38,189 nt of DNA from an uncultured Bacteroidaceae bacterium. GTDB lineage: Bacteria > Bacteroidota > Bacteroidia > Bacteroidales > Bacteroidaceae. The notes beneath the pieces are model-generated. The model saw only the letters and a list, made by a program, of their open reading frames with translations, did no database searches and was not told the origin of the DNA. Shown here piece by piece: positions 1 through 9,334 of the stretch. The stretch's first letter is position 1, and each line of letters opens with the position of its first letter. The stretch covers positions 1 to 38,189 of the forward strand of contig CAJGDX010000009.1 in assembly GCA_904502185.1 (NCBI GenBank), written 5' to 3'. The position numbers and the translations under genes are program-made.

Positions 1-70
1 CCATGATTCTCAGACAATTGCAAAGGCTGAAAAAGCACCTTTTCCTCCCTCCTCATCACCCGCGGCCGAC

Positions 71-123
71 AAAAAAAGAAGCGCCCCGGCTCCGTCTTGA
101 AAGAGACAGAACCAGGGGCGCTT
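71..123 (-). terminator. Rho-independent terminator of mdh
   Basis: On the minus strand, just past the mdh stop, a long stem (arms 79-97 and 104-123, with a few G-U pairs and a GC-rich base) is followed by a run of T (complement of 71-78). This is a classic intrinsic terminator. Bases 1-70 hold nothing I can identify. Confidence 0.85.
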
Positions 124-171
124 TATCAGCATACGGCAGCACCCTTGCAGGCGCTCCGCACTATTGTCTGA

Positions 172-1164
172 TTAGAGGTTGGGGTTGATTTCGCTCCACT
201 TAGAAATCTCGGGCACGATGTTCAGCGTAACGAGCTCGTCGCGCATCTTGCAGAGGTGCTCGTAAGAAGCATCGAGCTTAGCCAACTCTTCGGGAGTGCC
301 CACGGGCATTTGGTATGAGCAGCCGTTGGTATCGAGCACGGTGTCCATAGCCATCATGATGTGGTTGTACTTCTCGTTGCAAACGTATGTACCGGCGGGG
401 AAGCGGAATTTCTCGCCACCCATCACTGAGCGAATCATCTCAACAGAGAGCTGTGAGGGGCTCTGGAATGAAGAGCGACCGCGGAGCTTGATGATAGCAG
501 CACCACCCTGAGTCACGTCCTTCTTCATTTGCTCCCATTCAGCTTCGGGGAACTCTTCAGTGCCTACGATGTCCATCAAAGGACGGCCGGCAATCTTCAC
601 AGCGCTGCCGAATACAGCCATCTGCTCGCCGTGGCCACCATAGGTAGCGCAGCCGGTGATTTCGTTTTGCATTACGCCAAACTTCTTAGCCAAAGCGCTC
701 TGGAGGCGAGTAGTGTCGAGACCGGCGAGAGTAGTCACCTGTCCGGGTTTCAAACCAGAGTAGAGCAGAGTTACAAGACCTGTCAAGTCTGCAGGGTTGA
801 AGATGATTACCACGTGCTTAACATCGGGGCAATATGTCTTGATGTTCTTACCGAGCTCCTCTGCGATTTTGCAGTTGCCTGCGAGAAGGTCCTCACGTGT
901 CATACCCTCCTTACGGGGAGCACCACCTGAAGAGATAATATATTTTGCATCTTTGAAAGCCTCGGCAACATCGGTTGTTGCTGTAATGTTCACTTCGTCG
1001 AATCCGCTCTGACGCATCTCCTCAGCCACACCTTCGGGTGAGAATACATCATAAAGGCAAAGGTTGGTTGTCAAGCCCATCATCAAAGCTGACTGAGCCA
1101 TGTTAGAACCAATCATTCCGGCTGCGCCGACAATCACCAATTTCTCATTTGTTAGATACTGCAT
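172..1164 (-). CDS. mdh: Malate dehydrogenase (NAD-dependent)
   Basis: Cytosolic enzyme that interconverts malate and oxaloacetate; in Bacteroidales it serves the reductive branch leading to fumarate and succinate. The 330-residue protein has an N-terminal Rossmann motif (GAAGMIGSN, about residues 13-21). The substrate-loop arginines are R84 (APRKEG) and R90 (MTRED), followed by NPAD in the nicotinamide region, an LDTTRLQ segment and the catalytic histidine H178 in TYGGHGEQ. This is the full lactate/malate dehydrogenase pattern. The sequence resembles the diverged Bacteroides/Prevotella malate dehydrogenase group rather than the classic MDH type. The gene stands alone, with its own -7 element upstream and a strong terminator downstream. 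Malate specificity is inferred from family resemblance. Confidence 0.9.
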   Translation of the reverse strand: MQYLTNEKLVIVGAAGMIGSNMAQSALMMGLTTNLCLYDVFSPEGVAEEMRQSGFDEVNITATTDVAEAFKDAKYIISSGGAPRKEGMTREDLLAGNCKIAEELGKNIKTYCPDVKHVVIIFNPADLTGLVTLLYSGLKPGQVTTLAGLDTTRLQSALAKKFGVMQNEITGCATYGGHGEQMAVFGSAVKIAGRPLMDIVGTEEFPEAEWEQMKKDVTQGGAAIIKLRGRSSFQSPSQLSVEMIRSVMGGEKFRFPAGTYVCNEKYNHIMMAMDTVLDTNGCSYQMPVGTPEELAKLDASYEHLCKMRDELVTLNIVPEISKWSEINPNL

Positions 1165-1216
1165 ATAATTCTATTATTAAAGGGTTTGAAAAATTCTTTT
1201 TTTATTCCACTGTCTG

Positions 1217-1224
1217 CAAAGTTA
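1217..1224 (-). promoter_or_regulatory. Predicted mdh promoter -7 element
   Basis: The minus strand reads TAACTTTG, matching the Bacteroidota -7 consensus TAnnTTTG, about 50 bp upstream of the mdh start codon. No good TTTG -33 element lies at the expected 19-bp spacing, so only the -7 part is supported. Confidence 0.5.
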
Positions 1225-1276
1225 ATAATATTCTGTGAATGGTACACATTTTATTAACAAGTTTTATTTTGCGTGG

Positions 1277-2500
1277 TTACAACATCTTCAGTGCGCGCAG
1301 CAACTTTTGTGTGGCACCACTGTTGCTTGCCACATATCTTCCGGCTGCGTCGCCGGCCTTCTTTATCTCTGCGCTGTCTGCTGTAAATCGGTCCATCTTC
1401 TCGGCAAAATCCTCGTAACTTGAAATTTCCAGACCTCCACCGCACTCTTTCAGCTTGGCTGCCTCCTGGAACTTCTTGTTGTTGGGTCCGAAAAATACCG
1501 GCATTCCGTACACTGCCGCTTCGAGCAGGTTGTGCACTCCCACGCCGAAACCACCTCCGACGTATGCCACCTCGCCATATTTGTATATCGACGACAGCAG
1601 TCCGAAACAGTCTATTAGCAGGCAGTCGGCAGCTTTTACCTCGTCCATGTTGGCCTGTGTGTAGCGTACACAGCGACCTTTGAACTTGCTCTGAATATCG
1701 GCCAGACGTCCCTCTGTAACTTCATGCGAAGCTATTATCAGTTTCCATCCGGGATGCTCGTTGAAGTAGCGCAGGAAAATATCTTCGTCAGGTCCCCACG
1801 AGCTGCCGGCTACAAAAACGCGGTTGCCTTGTGCAAATGTTTCGACCAATGCCAGTTGTTTGGCATCTGCGGCAATCTTTGTCACTCTGTCGAAACGTGT
1901 GTCGCCGATGATTGTAACATTCTCAACACCAATCTTTGCAAGCAGCTCTTTCGATGCTTTGTTCTGTACGAACAGATGTGTGAAGTTGCGCAGTGTTTTG
2001 CGATAGCCCAGGTTGAAGGTCTTGAAGAACATCTGATTCTCGCGGAAAATAGAAGAGACGCTGTATGTGGGAATATTGCGTTTTTTCAGTCCGCGCAGGA
2101 AATTGGGCCAGAATTCATATTTTATGAAAAAGGCCTTCTGCGGGTTTACAAGGTCGAGGAAACGCTTCACGTTGCAACGTGTGTCAAAAGGCAGATAGCA
2201 TATAATATCTGCCGACTGGTATTTCTTTGCCGACTCGTAGCCCGATGGCGAGAAAAATGTCAGTACCACACGATATTCGGGGTGCGATTCTCGCAGACGC
2301 TCAATCACCGGACGTCCCTGTTCAAACTCGCCCAACGATGAAGCGTGGAACCAAATATATTTAACCCCATCGCACAGACGCTCCTTCAGCAGAGGGAAAA
2401 TATTCTTGTGTCCCTCAATCATCAGTTTGGCCTTTCTATGTCCGAAAAAGGCAGCCAGTTTTATTCCGGCAATGTACAGATATATTAACAGACTATACAT
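1277..2500 (-). CDS. waaA: 3-deoxy-D-manno-octulosonic acid (Kdo) transferase
   Basis: Membrane-anchored glycosyltransferase that moves Kdo from CMP-Kdo to the lipid A precursor, the first step in building the LPS core. The 407-residue protein begins with a hydrophobic anchor (about residues 2-20). The N-terminal domain has HASSLGEFEQ (52-61), where E58 sits at the usual catalytic-base position, then the KYEFWPNF segment. The C-terminal GT-B half ends with the CMP-sugar-binding region YVGGGFGVGVHNLLEA followed by GPNNKKFQEA. All are hallmarks of the WaaA/KdtA family, and the length is normal. It lies 47 bp downstream of gltX on the same strand with no promoter or terminator visible between them, so co-transcription is likely. 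Confidence 0.93.
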   Translation of the reverse strand: MYSLLIYLYIAGIKLAAFFGHRKAKLMIEGHKNIFPLLKERLCDGVKYIWFHASSLGEFEQGRPVIERLRESHPEYRVVLTFFSPSGYESAKKYQSADIICYLPFDTRCNVKRFLDLVNPQKAFFIKYEFWPNFLRGLKKRNIPTYSVSSIFRENQMFFKTFNLGYRKTLRNFTHLFVQNKASKELLAKIGVENVTIIGDTRFDRVTKIAADAKQLALVETFAQGNRVFVAGSSWGPDEDIFLRYFNEHPGWKLIIASHEVTEGRLADIQSKFKGRCVRYTQANMDEVKAADCLLIDCFGLLSSIYKYGEVAYVGGGFGVGVHNLLEAAVYGMPVFFGPNNKKFQEAAKLKECGGGLEISSYEDFAEKMDRFTADSAEIKKAGDAAGRYVASNSGATQKLLRALKML

Positions 2501-2547
2501 CTTTTTATCTGATTACTTTATACTCAAACAATTCCTTTATGCGAGTC

Positions 2548-4065
2548 TTAGCCAAGCACTTCGATAGCTCTCTTCATGCGGGCGATAGTCTCCTCCTTGC
2601 CCAAAATGCCGGAAATGTCAAACATCTGAGGACCTTTTCCTTCGCCCACCAATGTCAGACGGAAAGCGTTCATGATTTCGCCCAGCGAATATCCTTTGCT
2701 CTCTATCCACTCCTTGACGCGAGCCTCCTGGTTCTCAATCGAGAAGTCCTCCAGCGATGCGAGCAATTCGGCAAGTTCGCCCATCTTTGTGGCAGAATCC
2801 TCTTTCCAGCGTTTCTTGACGGTCTTTTCGTCGTATGCCTGCGGAGCGATGAAGTAGAAGTTCGATGCATCCCACAACTCGTGTACGAAGTTTACGCGTC
2901 CCTTCATCAGAGAAACTATCTTTGTAAGTTTTTCAATGTCAACCTCAACGCCGTTAGCCTTGACGATGGGCGCAAAAAGCTCTGCAATTGCGCTGTCATC
3001 TTTCTTTATAATATATTCGTGGTTGAACCATATCATCTTCTTGTAGTCGAAGCGCGCACCCGCCTTGCTGCAATGTGTAAGGTCGAATTTGCGGATAAGT
3101 TCCTCGATGTCCATCATCTCAGTGTCGTCACCGGGATTCCATCCGAGCAGTGCAAGGAAGTTGATGACAGCCTCAGGCAGATAGTCAGCCTCTCTGTATC
3201 CCGAAGATATTGCGCCCGTCGCAGGGTCTTTCCATTCAAGCGGGAATACGGGGAAGCCCAAACGGTCGCCGTCGCGTTTGCTGAGCTTGCCGTTTCCTTC
3301 GGGCTTCAGCAACAGTGACAGGTGAGCAAACTGGGGCATAGTATCCTCCCATCCAAATGCGCGGTAGAGCAATACGTGCAGCGGTGCCGAAGGCAACCAC
3401 TCCTCGCCACGGATAACATGAGAAACCTCCATCAGGTGGTCGTCCACAATGTTTGCCAGGTGGTATGTGGGCAGTTCGTCGGCAGATTTGTACAGCACCT
3501 TGTCGTCAAGAATAGACGAGTCGATGGTTACTGCGCCGCGAATGATGTCGTTTACAAGAACCTTCTCTCCGGGCTCTATCTTGAAACGTACCACATACTT
3601 GTGTCCCGACTCGATGAGTGCCTGAACCTCTTCGGCAGGCATCGACAACGAGTTACGCATCATCAGGCGTGTCGAAGCATCGTACTGGAAATTCTCTATT
3701 TCCGCACGTTTCTTGTCAAGCTCCTCGGGGGTGTCGAAAGCAATGTAAGCCTTTCCGCTGTCGAGCAGAATTTTTACATATTTTTTATAAATGTCGCGAC
3801 GTTCCGACTGACGATAGGGGCCATATTCTCCACCGAATGAAACACCCTCGTCAAATTTTATGCCGAGCCATTTGAACGATTCAAGTATATATTCCTCGGC
3901 TCCCTCGACGAAACGGTTCGAGTCTGTATCCTCGAGACGGAAAATGAGGTCACCACCATGTTGTTTGGCAAACAAATAGTTATATAATGCCGTTCTTACG
4001 CCACCGATGTGCAAAGGACCGGTGGGACTGGGCGCAAAGCGCACTCTTACTCTTCTGTTATTCAT
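2548..4065 (-). CDS. gltX: Glutamate--tRNA ligase
   Basis: Class I aminoacyl-tRNA synthetase that charges tRNA-Glu in the cytosol. From the chosen start (residues MNNRRVRVRF) the protein is 505 residues long. It has the ATP-binding HIGH-type motif PLHIGG (17-22) and a KMSKS-type motif KLSKR (260-264), with the usual GluRS FAPSPTG opening. The reading frame stays open upstream to 4137, but those 24 codons have no family counterpart. The -7 element at 4146-4153 is compatible with the shorter start. Whether it also misacylates tRNA-Gln cannot be judged from this window. It is the first gene of a probable gltX-waaA operon. Confidence 0.95.
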   Translation of the reverse strand: MNNRRVRVRFAPSPTGPLHIGGVRTALYNYLFAKQHGGDLIFRLEDTDSNRFVEGAEEYILESFKWLGIKFDEGVSFGGEYGPYRQSERRDIYKKYVKILLDSGKAYIAFDTPEELDKKRAEIENFQYDASTRLMMRNSLSMPAEEVQALIESGHKYVVRFKIEPGEKVLVNDIIRGAVTIDSSILDDKVLYKSADELPTYHLANIVDDHLMEVSHVIRGEEWLPSAPLHVLLYRAFGWEDTMPQFAHLSLLLKPEGNGKLSKRDGDRLGFPVFPLEWKDPATGAISSGYREADYLPEAVINFLALLGWNPGDDTEMMDIEELIRKFDLTHCSKAGARFDYKKMIWFNHEYIIKKDDSAIAELFAPIVKANGVEVDIEKLTKIVSLMKGRVNFVHELWDASNFYFIAPQAYDEKTVKKRWKEDSATKMGELAELLASLEDFSIENQEARVKEWIESKGYSLGEIMNAFRLTLVGEGKGPQMFDISGILGKEETIARMKRAIEVLG

Positions 4066-4145
4066 AATTATTATGGATTTTGATGTATATGCTTTTAACC
4101 ATTCACTCTGTTGTGATACCCGAAAAAAGCAATACAATTCCGAAG

Positions 4146-4176
4146 CAAAGGTACAAAAGTTTTTAAAAACAACAAA
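4146..4176 (-). promoter_or_regulatory. gltX promoter (-33/-7)
   Basis: On the minus strand, TTTG (complement of 4173-4176) is followed after exactly 19 bp by TACCTTTG (complement of 4146-4153). This is the consensus of the Bacteroidota primary sigma factor. It gives gltX a leader of about 75 nt. Confidence 0.8.
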
Positions 4177-4224
4177 AATCTGAATTATATAACATAAACC
4201 TTTACAGGTTATCTGTTTTTTTTG

Positions 4225-4232
4225 TACTTTCG
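4225..4232 (+). promoter_or_regulatory. Predicted -7 element of the HD-phosphodiesterase operon
   Basis: TACTTTCG differs from TAnnTTTG by one base and lies 13 bp before the first possible ATG (4246). No clear -33 element is present. The leader would be only about 7 nt for the ATG at 4246, or about 34 nt for the next in-frame ATG at 4273. Confidence 0.45.
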
Positions 4233-4245
4233 GAGCTGAAATCTG

Positions 4246-6336
4246 ATGTTGTTCAAAAATATATCGAAAATGTTCAAATTAAGACAACGTACCATCATCG
4301 AGACACTCCTAGTCATCTCGTGCATAGCACTGATAATATACTTCATGCCGCGCGACACCAAGTTCAACTATTATTTCAGCCTTAATACTCCATGGGGGTA
4401 TGGTCAGCTGATGTCCGACTTCGACTTTCCCATCTACAAAAGCAAGGATATGCTTCAGGCCGAACACGATAGTCTGCGCAAAAGTTTCCAGCCATATTTC
4501 GATATGGATACTCAGATTACCGTTCAGGCACTCGAACAGTTCAAGAATGATTATAACAGCAAATTCCATACTCTGATTACCCAGCAGCAGTACAACACCT
4601 ATCGCCGTCGTCTGCAAAATGCTTACAACAAGGGTATCGTATCGCTCGAAAATGCCGAAAAAATGAAAAGGGACAGTCTGCACAATATAAAGATCATCAG
4701 CGACAATGTGGCCTTTTCATCCAATATCGACAAACTGAATACCATTAAATCGGTCTACGAACAGCTTGTCTACAACGACACTCTCTCCAAAGAGACCCTT
4801 GGAGCGTTGAAGCTCGAAGAGTACATACAGCCCAACGTACTTTACGATTCGGTAAAGACAAAACTCGCATACAACGACCTCGAAGCCTCCATTTCGTTAA
4901 GCGATGGAATGGTGCAGAAGGGTCAGAAGATAATCACTCGCGGAGAGATTGTCGACGAAAAACTATACCGTGCCCTCGAGTCCTATCGCTACGAATGGGA
5001 CAAACGCAGCAACGAGAACCGTCACACCGGACTCACTCTCCTGGGACAGATACTCATCGTAACCATGGCATTCGTGGGAATGGTCTCTTTTATAAACATC
5101 TACCGTCCCGCCTATCTGCGACAGCAGAATAAATTTATCCTAATCTTCCTGCTTATCACTGTTTTCAGCATCACTGTCGGCACAATGGTCAGCACGCACA
5201 CGGGAAATGTCTATATGGTGCCGTTTGCAATGGCACCTGTGTTGCTCTGTCTTTTTGTTGACTCACGCACTGCCTTCATGGCACACATCATACAGACATT
5301 CATCTGCTCGACCATGCTCTCAGCACCGCACATCTTCATCCTCATACAGATAGCCGGTGGCTGCGCGGCCATCTTCAGCCTGCGCGAACTCACAGCACGT
5401 TCGCAGCTCTTCCGCACAGTGTTTATAATTCTCATAAGCCACGCACTCACCTGCTTCGCTTACGAACTTATTACCGAGAATGACTTTTCGAAACTCAATC
5501 TCAGCATGTACATCTATTTCCTTATCAGTGGCGGACTGTTGCTGCTTGCCTATCCGTTGATGTTTGCCATAGAGAAACTTTTCGGCTTTACATCATCGGT
5601 AACTCTCATCGAACTCTCCAACATCAACAACGAATTGTTGAGCAAGCTGTCGCAGGAGGCACCCGGCACATTCCAGCACTCCATGCAGGTTGGTAATCTG
5701 GCAGCCGAGGCTGCACGACGCATCGGTGCCAACAGCATCGAAGTTCGTACAGGCGCACTCTATCACGACATTGGCAAATTGAAGAACCCTATCTATTTCA
5801 CCGAGAATCAGAGCGGAGGCATCAGTCCCCACAGCACTCTCGCGCCCGAAAATAGTGCGCAGATAATCCTTAAACATGTAAAGGATGGAGTTGCCATTGC
5901 CGAGTCTCACCATCTGCCGCAGAGCATCAAGGATTTCATAACCACCCACCATGGAACCTCAAAAACCGGCTATTTCTACATAACCTACAAGAATGCCCAC
6001 CCCGACGAAGAGGTTGACGAAACAATGTTCACATACAGCGGTCCCAAGCCTACAACACGTGAGCAGGCCATACTGATGATGGCGGACAGTGTCGAAGCAG
6101 CGTCGCACAGTCTGAAAGAGTACACCGAGAGCAAGATAAACGAGCAGGTTGAAAATATCATCAACGCTCAGCTCGAAAACGGACAGTTTGCTCAGGCACC
6201 TCTTACCTTTAAAGACATCGATACCATAAAGGCGACATTCAAGGAGCGTCTGAAAGCTATCTATCACACACGCATCAGCTATCCCAAGGAGACACAGCCG
6301 ACAACCCCGAACCAATCAACCACCGCAGAACAATGA
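4246..6336 (+). CDS. 7TM-HD (PgpH-type) cyclic-di-AMP phosphodiesterase
   Basis: Membrane phosphodiesterase of the 7TMR-HDED/7TM-7TMR-HD family, whose characterised members (PgpH) break down cyclic-di-AMP. The 696 residues contain a transmembrane helix (about 17-35), a large extracytoplasmic segment (about 36-255), a cluster of further helices (about 262-445) and a cytoplasmic HD domain. Metal ligands expected for the family are visible: H478 (FQHSM), H507-D508 (HDIGK), H555/H556, H568/H569 (TTHHG) and D614 (MMADSVEAA). Length and order match the family, so activity is expected. The cyclic-di-AMP substrate is inferred from homologues. The start at 4246 is the longest; M10 at 4273 (MFKLRQRT) is a real alternative because the predicted promoter is very close. 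The stop codon overlaps the next gene. Confidence 0.9.
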   Translation: MLFKNISKMFKLRQRTIIETLLVISCIALIIYFMPRDTKFNYYFSLNTPWGYGQLMSDFDFPIYKSKDMLQAEHDSLRKSFQPYFDMDTQITVQALEQFKNDYNSKFHTLITQQQYNTYRRRLQNAYNKGIVSLENAEKMKRDSLHNIKIISDNVAFSSNIDKLNTIKSVYEQLVYNDTLSKETLGALKLEEYIQPNVLYDSVKTKLAYNDLEASISLSDGMVQKGQKIITRGEIVDEKLYRALESYRYEWDKRSNENRHTGLTLLGQILIVTMAFVGMVSFINIYRPAYLRQQNKFILIFLLITVFSITVGTMVSTHTGNVYMVPFAMAPVLLCLFVDSRTAFMAHIIQTFICSTMLSAPHIFILIQIAGGCAAIFSLRELTARSQLFRTVFIILISHALTCFAYELITENDFSKLNLSMYIYFLISGGLLLLAYPLMFAIEKLFGFTSSVTLIELSNINNELLSKLSQEAPGTFQHSMQVGNLAAEAARRIGANSIEVRTGALYHDIGKLKNPIYFTENQSGGISPHSTLAPENSAQIILKHVKDGVAIAESHHLPQSIKDFITTHHGTSKTGYFYITYKNAHPDEEVDETMFTYSGPKPTTREQAILMMADSVEAASHSLKEYTESKINEQVENIINAQLENGQFAQAPLTFKDIDTIKATFKERLKAIYHTRISYPKETQPTTPNQSTTAEQ

Positions 6337-7586
6337 GCAAAAGAGCAATGCTGCACTACATCTGGCGACACAGACTGTTGACACAGATGGAATGTAAGAC
6401 AGCCAACGGCGAAGCAATAGAGATATTTACCACCGGTGACAGCGATGCCGGTGGCCATTCATTCTCAAATGTCTGCATAAAGGTCGGCGGACAGGAACTT
6501 AACGGTACGCTTCTTGTGGAACCCGACGCATCAACACTGCCAAACGGTGAGGAGGTTCTCTGCATAGCCTCTTCGGGTAATGAATATGCCTCCGGCCATC
6601 CCCGTGTGTTATGTATAAATAATGACAAACACTGGGAAGAGGAGTTCATGGCAGTGAACAAGGGTCAGTTTCCCTGTACCGACACAATTCTATCCACCGA
6701 TGCACTGCACACAACCGGCTATCTGTCGCGTCTGCTCATTGAACGCATCGAGAATAAGGCAGGACGCATAGCTGCAATCCATCTGCTTGGCGACAAACGC
6801 TGGGAAGAGACACTTTTCAGACTCCTTGTTCGCAATTTCGGGTTCGGCATACAGAGCGACGCCTTCGAAAAGTGGGCGGAGGTGCTTAACCTTACCGCCC
6901 TCAACAAACATCGCGACAATCTGTTGCAGGTTGAGGCGGTCTTTTTCGGACAGGCAGGATTGTTGGAGCCCGATTCCATCCCCGAATATTACAGAGCTGA
7001 GGCAGAAAGAACCCCATACTACAATGAACTCAAGCGTGAGTATAAGTTCCTGGCAGCCAAGTTCGGACTTTCGCAGGTCGACCACAATGTATGGAAAAGT
7101 TGTGGCAACAGCACTCCCCATACACGCATCGCCCGTTTGGCAAAGATGTTCCACAATGGTACTATTACCCTCTCGGCAATTGCCGAGTGTGATACGATTG
7201 ACGACCTTAAACGACTGCTGCAAACACCCCTTACGGGTTATTGGAGCAATCGCGGCCATTTCGGTGGCACCACCATGGTAGGCAAGCCCGAAACAATCAG
7301 CACTAAGCATCTTCACCTCTTTATAATAAACACCATTGTTCCCATGCTCTACTCCTACGGCAAGCACCGACAGGATAATGCACTTTGCAGCAAGGCCGAA
7401 GATTTTCTTTACGCATTGCCAGGCGAGGACAATGGCATAATACGCGCATGGGCAAAGGTAGGCATGAATGTCAAATGCGCTGCTGATTCCCAGGCGCTGC
7501 TTCAACTGAAAAAGGAGTATTGCAACAAGGGTCGATGCCTTGACTGCATGTTTGGCTATCGCTACCTTAAGAGCGTAAGAGGTTAG
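6333..7586 (+). CDS. DUF2851 family protein
   Basis: Conserved Bacteroidota protein of unknown function. The 417 residues fit the DUF2851 pattern: an N-terminal LHYIWRHRLL segment, a mid-region with EETLFRLLVRNFGFG and VEAVFFGQAGLL, then TGYWSNRGHFGG, and a C-terminal cluster LKKEYCNKGRCLDCMFGYRYLK with three cysteines that could bind a metal. No signal peptide or membrane segment is visible, so it is probably cytosolic. The ATG overlaps the preceding stop by 4 bp (ATGA), suggesting translational coupling to the HD phosphodiesterase. A bidirectional terminator follows. Function should not be guessed beyond the possible link to cyclic-di-AMP signalling. Confidence 0.85.
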   Translation: MSKRAMLHYIWRHRLLTQMECKTANGEAIEIFTTGDSDAGGHSFSNVCIKVGGQELNGTLLVEPDASTLPNGEEVLCIASSGNEYASGHPRVLCINNDKHWEEEFMAVNKGQFPCTDTILSTDALHTTGYLSRLLIERIENKAGRIAAIHLLGDKRWEETLFRLLVRNFGFGIQSDAFEKWAEVLNLTALNKHRDNLLQVEAVFFGQAGLLEPDSIPEYYRAEAERTPYYNELKREYKFLAAKFGLSQVDHNVWKSCGNSTPHTRIARLAKMFHNGTITLSAIAECDTIDDLKRLLQTPLTGYWSNRGHFGGTTMVGKPETISTKHLHLFIINTIVPMLYSYGKHRQDNALCSKAEDFLYALPGEDNGIIRAWAKVGMNVKCAADSQALLQLKKEYCNKGRCLDCMFGYRYLKSVRG

Positions 7587-7604
7587 AGCGACTTCTAAGA
7601 ATGT

Positions 7605-7650
7605 ATATATAATAACAGGCAGCGCATTTGCGCTGCCTGTTATTATATAT
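7605..7650. terminator. Bidirectional terminator between convergent genes
   Basis: A perfect 21-bp inverted repeat (7605-7625 and 7630-7650) with a 4-nt loop has a GC-rich tip and AT-rich base. It sits between the ends of the plus-strand DUF2851 gene and the minus-strand barrel gene, so it can end transcription from both sides. Confidence 0.85.
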
Positions 7651-7669
7651 GAAAGTAAGATGGGAAACC

Positions 7670-9319
7670 TTAGAATCTATATTCCACTCCCAAAAGAACG
7701 TTTGCACCGCGTGCCAGGTAGCCTGCATAGCTGAAATGCTTGCGGTTCAGCAGGTTGTCGCCCTGAATGTAGGCGCGGAGCTGTTTGTGGAACTGGTAGC
7801 TGACAGCCATGTTCAGGTTGTGCATGTCCTTGATGCGCTCGCCGTCGCCTTTGGTGTAGTGTGCGTAGTTGTAGCCGAGGTCGGTATACAGTCCTTCGTA
7901 GATGCGCGCGCGCGCTTTAAGGTTGGCTTCGAGCATGGGGGTGAACAGCAGCAGTTGCTCCTCGCCGTCGCAACTCCATTTGTTGTATCGTGCGTCGGCT
8001 GTGGCAGTTATCCAACCGCCATAGTCGTATGACAGCTTGCCGCCGAGGTAGTATGTGCGTGTATCGGTCTGTGCAAAGTCTGTGTATGTGAACCCAGTGG
8101 TGGCGTTGGTGTCGATTGTGGGCAACAGGTTGTATTTCTGATAGTCGTAGCCTGTGTACAGGTATATTGCCAGCGGTTCGAATGTCATTCGTATTCCTGT
8201 TTCAACGTCGAATACCTTGTATGTGGGTGTTAACTGTGCATCGCCGCTGTTGTAGTACCAGTAAGGTGACAGTTCACTGAGGGATGCAAAGGTGTTCAGA
8301 CTGTTACCGCCTGTGGCACCGGCATAAAATGTCATGTTCTGCGCAATTGGTCCTTCGAATTTTACATCGGGTGCAAAGGCTGCCTTCTTGCCATTGGCTG
8401 TAAGAAGGTCGGCGTGTATTCCCAGACGCAGTTTCCAATGGTCGAAGCGGAAATTCATGAAGGGGTTCAGACGCATCGACACATAGTTGTCGTATTCGTA
8501 GTACTCGGGTTTCAGGTTATCGTTGTATGTGAATGCGTCGATGTCTGCTGCCACTCCCAGGTCGCGTAGCTGCTCGTTGCCAATTTCGTATGTCAGGCTG
8601 CCACCTGCTGTAAAGTGGTTCTCGTTAATGCCCTCTTTTGCACCGCTTGAGTATTTGCGGCTGCTCAGACGGTAGCCGGCATTTGCATCATACGAAATGG
8701 GGCCTGCAAGATTCGAAACTATGTTCGCTCCCAGATGGTAGCTGCTGCTGTTCTGCTTGTCGGTGGCGCTAGGGAATACAAATGAGGGCTGGTAGTTGAA
8801 TACGTTGTTGTTGATGCTGCCTTGTACACCAAATGTCATTTTGTCGAACTTGTGGGTGTAGTCGGCTGCAAGCCATGTGTCGAAAAGACGTGAAGCCCAG
8901 TCACCTTCGCTCAGTGCCTCTACATCGCATTTGTAGCCGGTGAACGATGCGAACATATTAAGCTTGTCCTTTGCACCAAGGTCAAGATTGTAGGCTGCTT
9001 TCACATCAGTGTTGTTGCGGTTGCCGTATCCCAGTCGGGCGTATCCGTTGTACGCAGCCTCCTGTTTGGGCAACAGGTTTCTCAGGTCGCGGTCGCTGAT
9101 GAATCGCTCGAAGGGTGTCGCCTTTTTCGAGAAGATAAGGTTCAGCGGTGTGTTGTTGGCGATGGCCTCTATCTGGGGAGTAAAGCTCTGTTTGTTGGCT
9201 TTTACTATTATGGGGTTATAATCGTTTTCTACCTTTACGACAGCATTCAGTGTATCTTTTTGTGCAAATGCGGCTGCGCTAAAGATGGTCGCAAGGGTGA
9301 ATATTGCTATCTTTTTCAT
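7670..9319 (-). CDS. Plugless TonB-receptor-like outer-membrane beta-barrel protein
   Basis: Predicted outer-membrane protein of 549 residues. It has a signal peptide (MKKIAIFTLATIFSAAAFA), a short periplasmic segment (about 20-80), then a long series of alternating aromatic/hydrophobic strands typical of a beta-barrel, ending in LLGVEYRF with the C-terminal phenylalanine expected for BAM-dependent insertion. The C-terminal part (YIQGDNLLNRKH) resembles the end of TonB-dependent receptors, but there is no room for a plug domain. It is therefore either a receptor derivative or another barrel family. The ATG lies 15 bp after the stop of the TPR gene in the same operon, so the two probably work together at the envelope. 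The ligand is unknown. Confidence 0.75.
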   Translation of the reverse strand: MKKIAIFTLATIFSAAAFAQKDTLNAVVKVENDYNPIIVKANKQSFTPQIEAIANNTPLNLIFSKKATPFERFISDRDLRNLLPKQEAAYNGYARLGYGNRNNTDVKAAYNLDLGAKDKLNMFASFTGYKCDVEALSEGDWASRLFDTWLAADYTHKFDKMTFGVQGSINNNVFNYQPSFVFPSATDKQNSSSYHLGANIVSNLAGPISYDANAGYRLSSRKYSSGAKEGINENHFTAGGSLTYEIGNEQLRDLGVAADIDAFTYNDNLKPEYYEYDNYVSMRLNPFMNFRFDHWKLRLGIHADLLTANGKKAAFAPDVKFEGPIAQNMTFYAGATGGNSLNTFASLSELSPYWYYNSGDAQLTPTYKVFDVETGIRMTFEPLAIYLYTGYDYQKYNLLPTIDTNATTGFTYTDFAQTDTRTYYLGGKLSYDYGGWITATADARYNKWSCDGEEQLLLFTPMLEANLKARARIYEGLYTDLGYNYAHYTKGDGERIKDMHNLNMAVSYQFHKQLRAYIQGDNLLNRKHFSYAGYLARGANVLLGVEYRF

Positions 9320-9334
9320 TTCGCTAATGTTGGT

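Noticed and set aside
1..70. Short plus-strand frame at the left edge
   Set aside because: It runs through the mdh terminator stem and has low-complexity, basic composition; not supported as a gene.
2539..3318. A 259-codon plus-strand open frame opposite gltX
   Set aside because: It lies antisense to a clear glutamyl-tRNA synthetase and shows no domain, promoter or protein-like pattern of its own. Similar long antisense frames occur opposite the TPR, gpmI, nadB and cusB genes.
4066..4137. N-terminal extension of gltX
   Set aside because: It lacks family similarity; the GluRS fold begins at MNNRRVRVRFAPSPTG.
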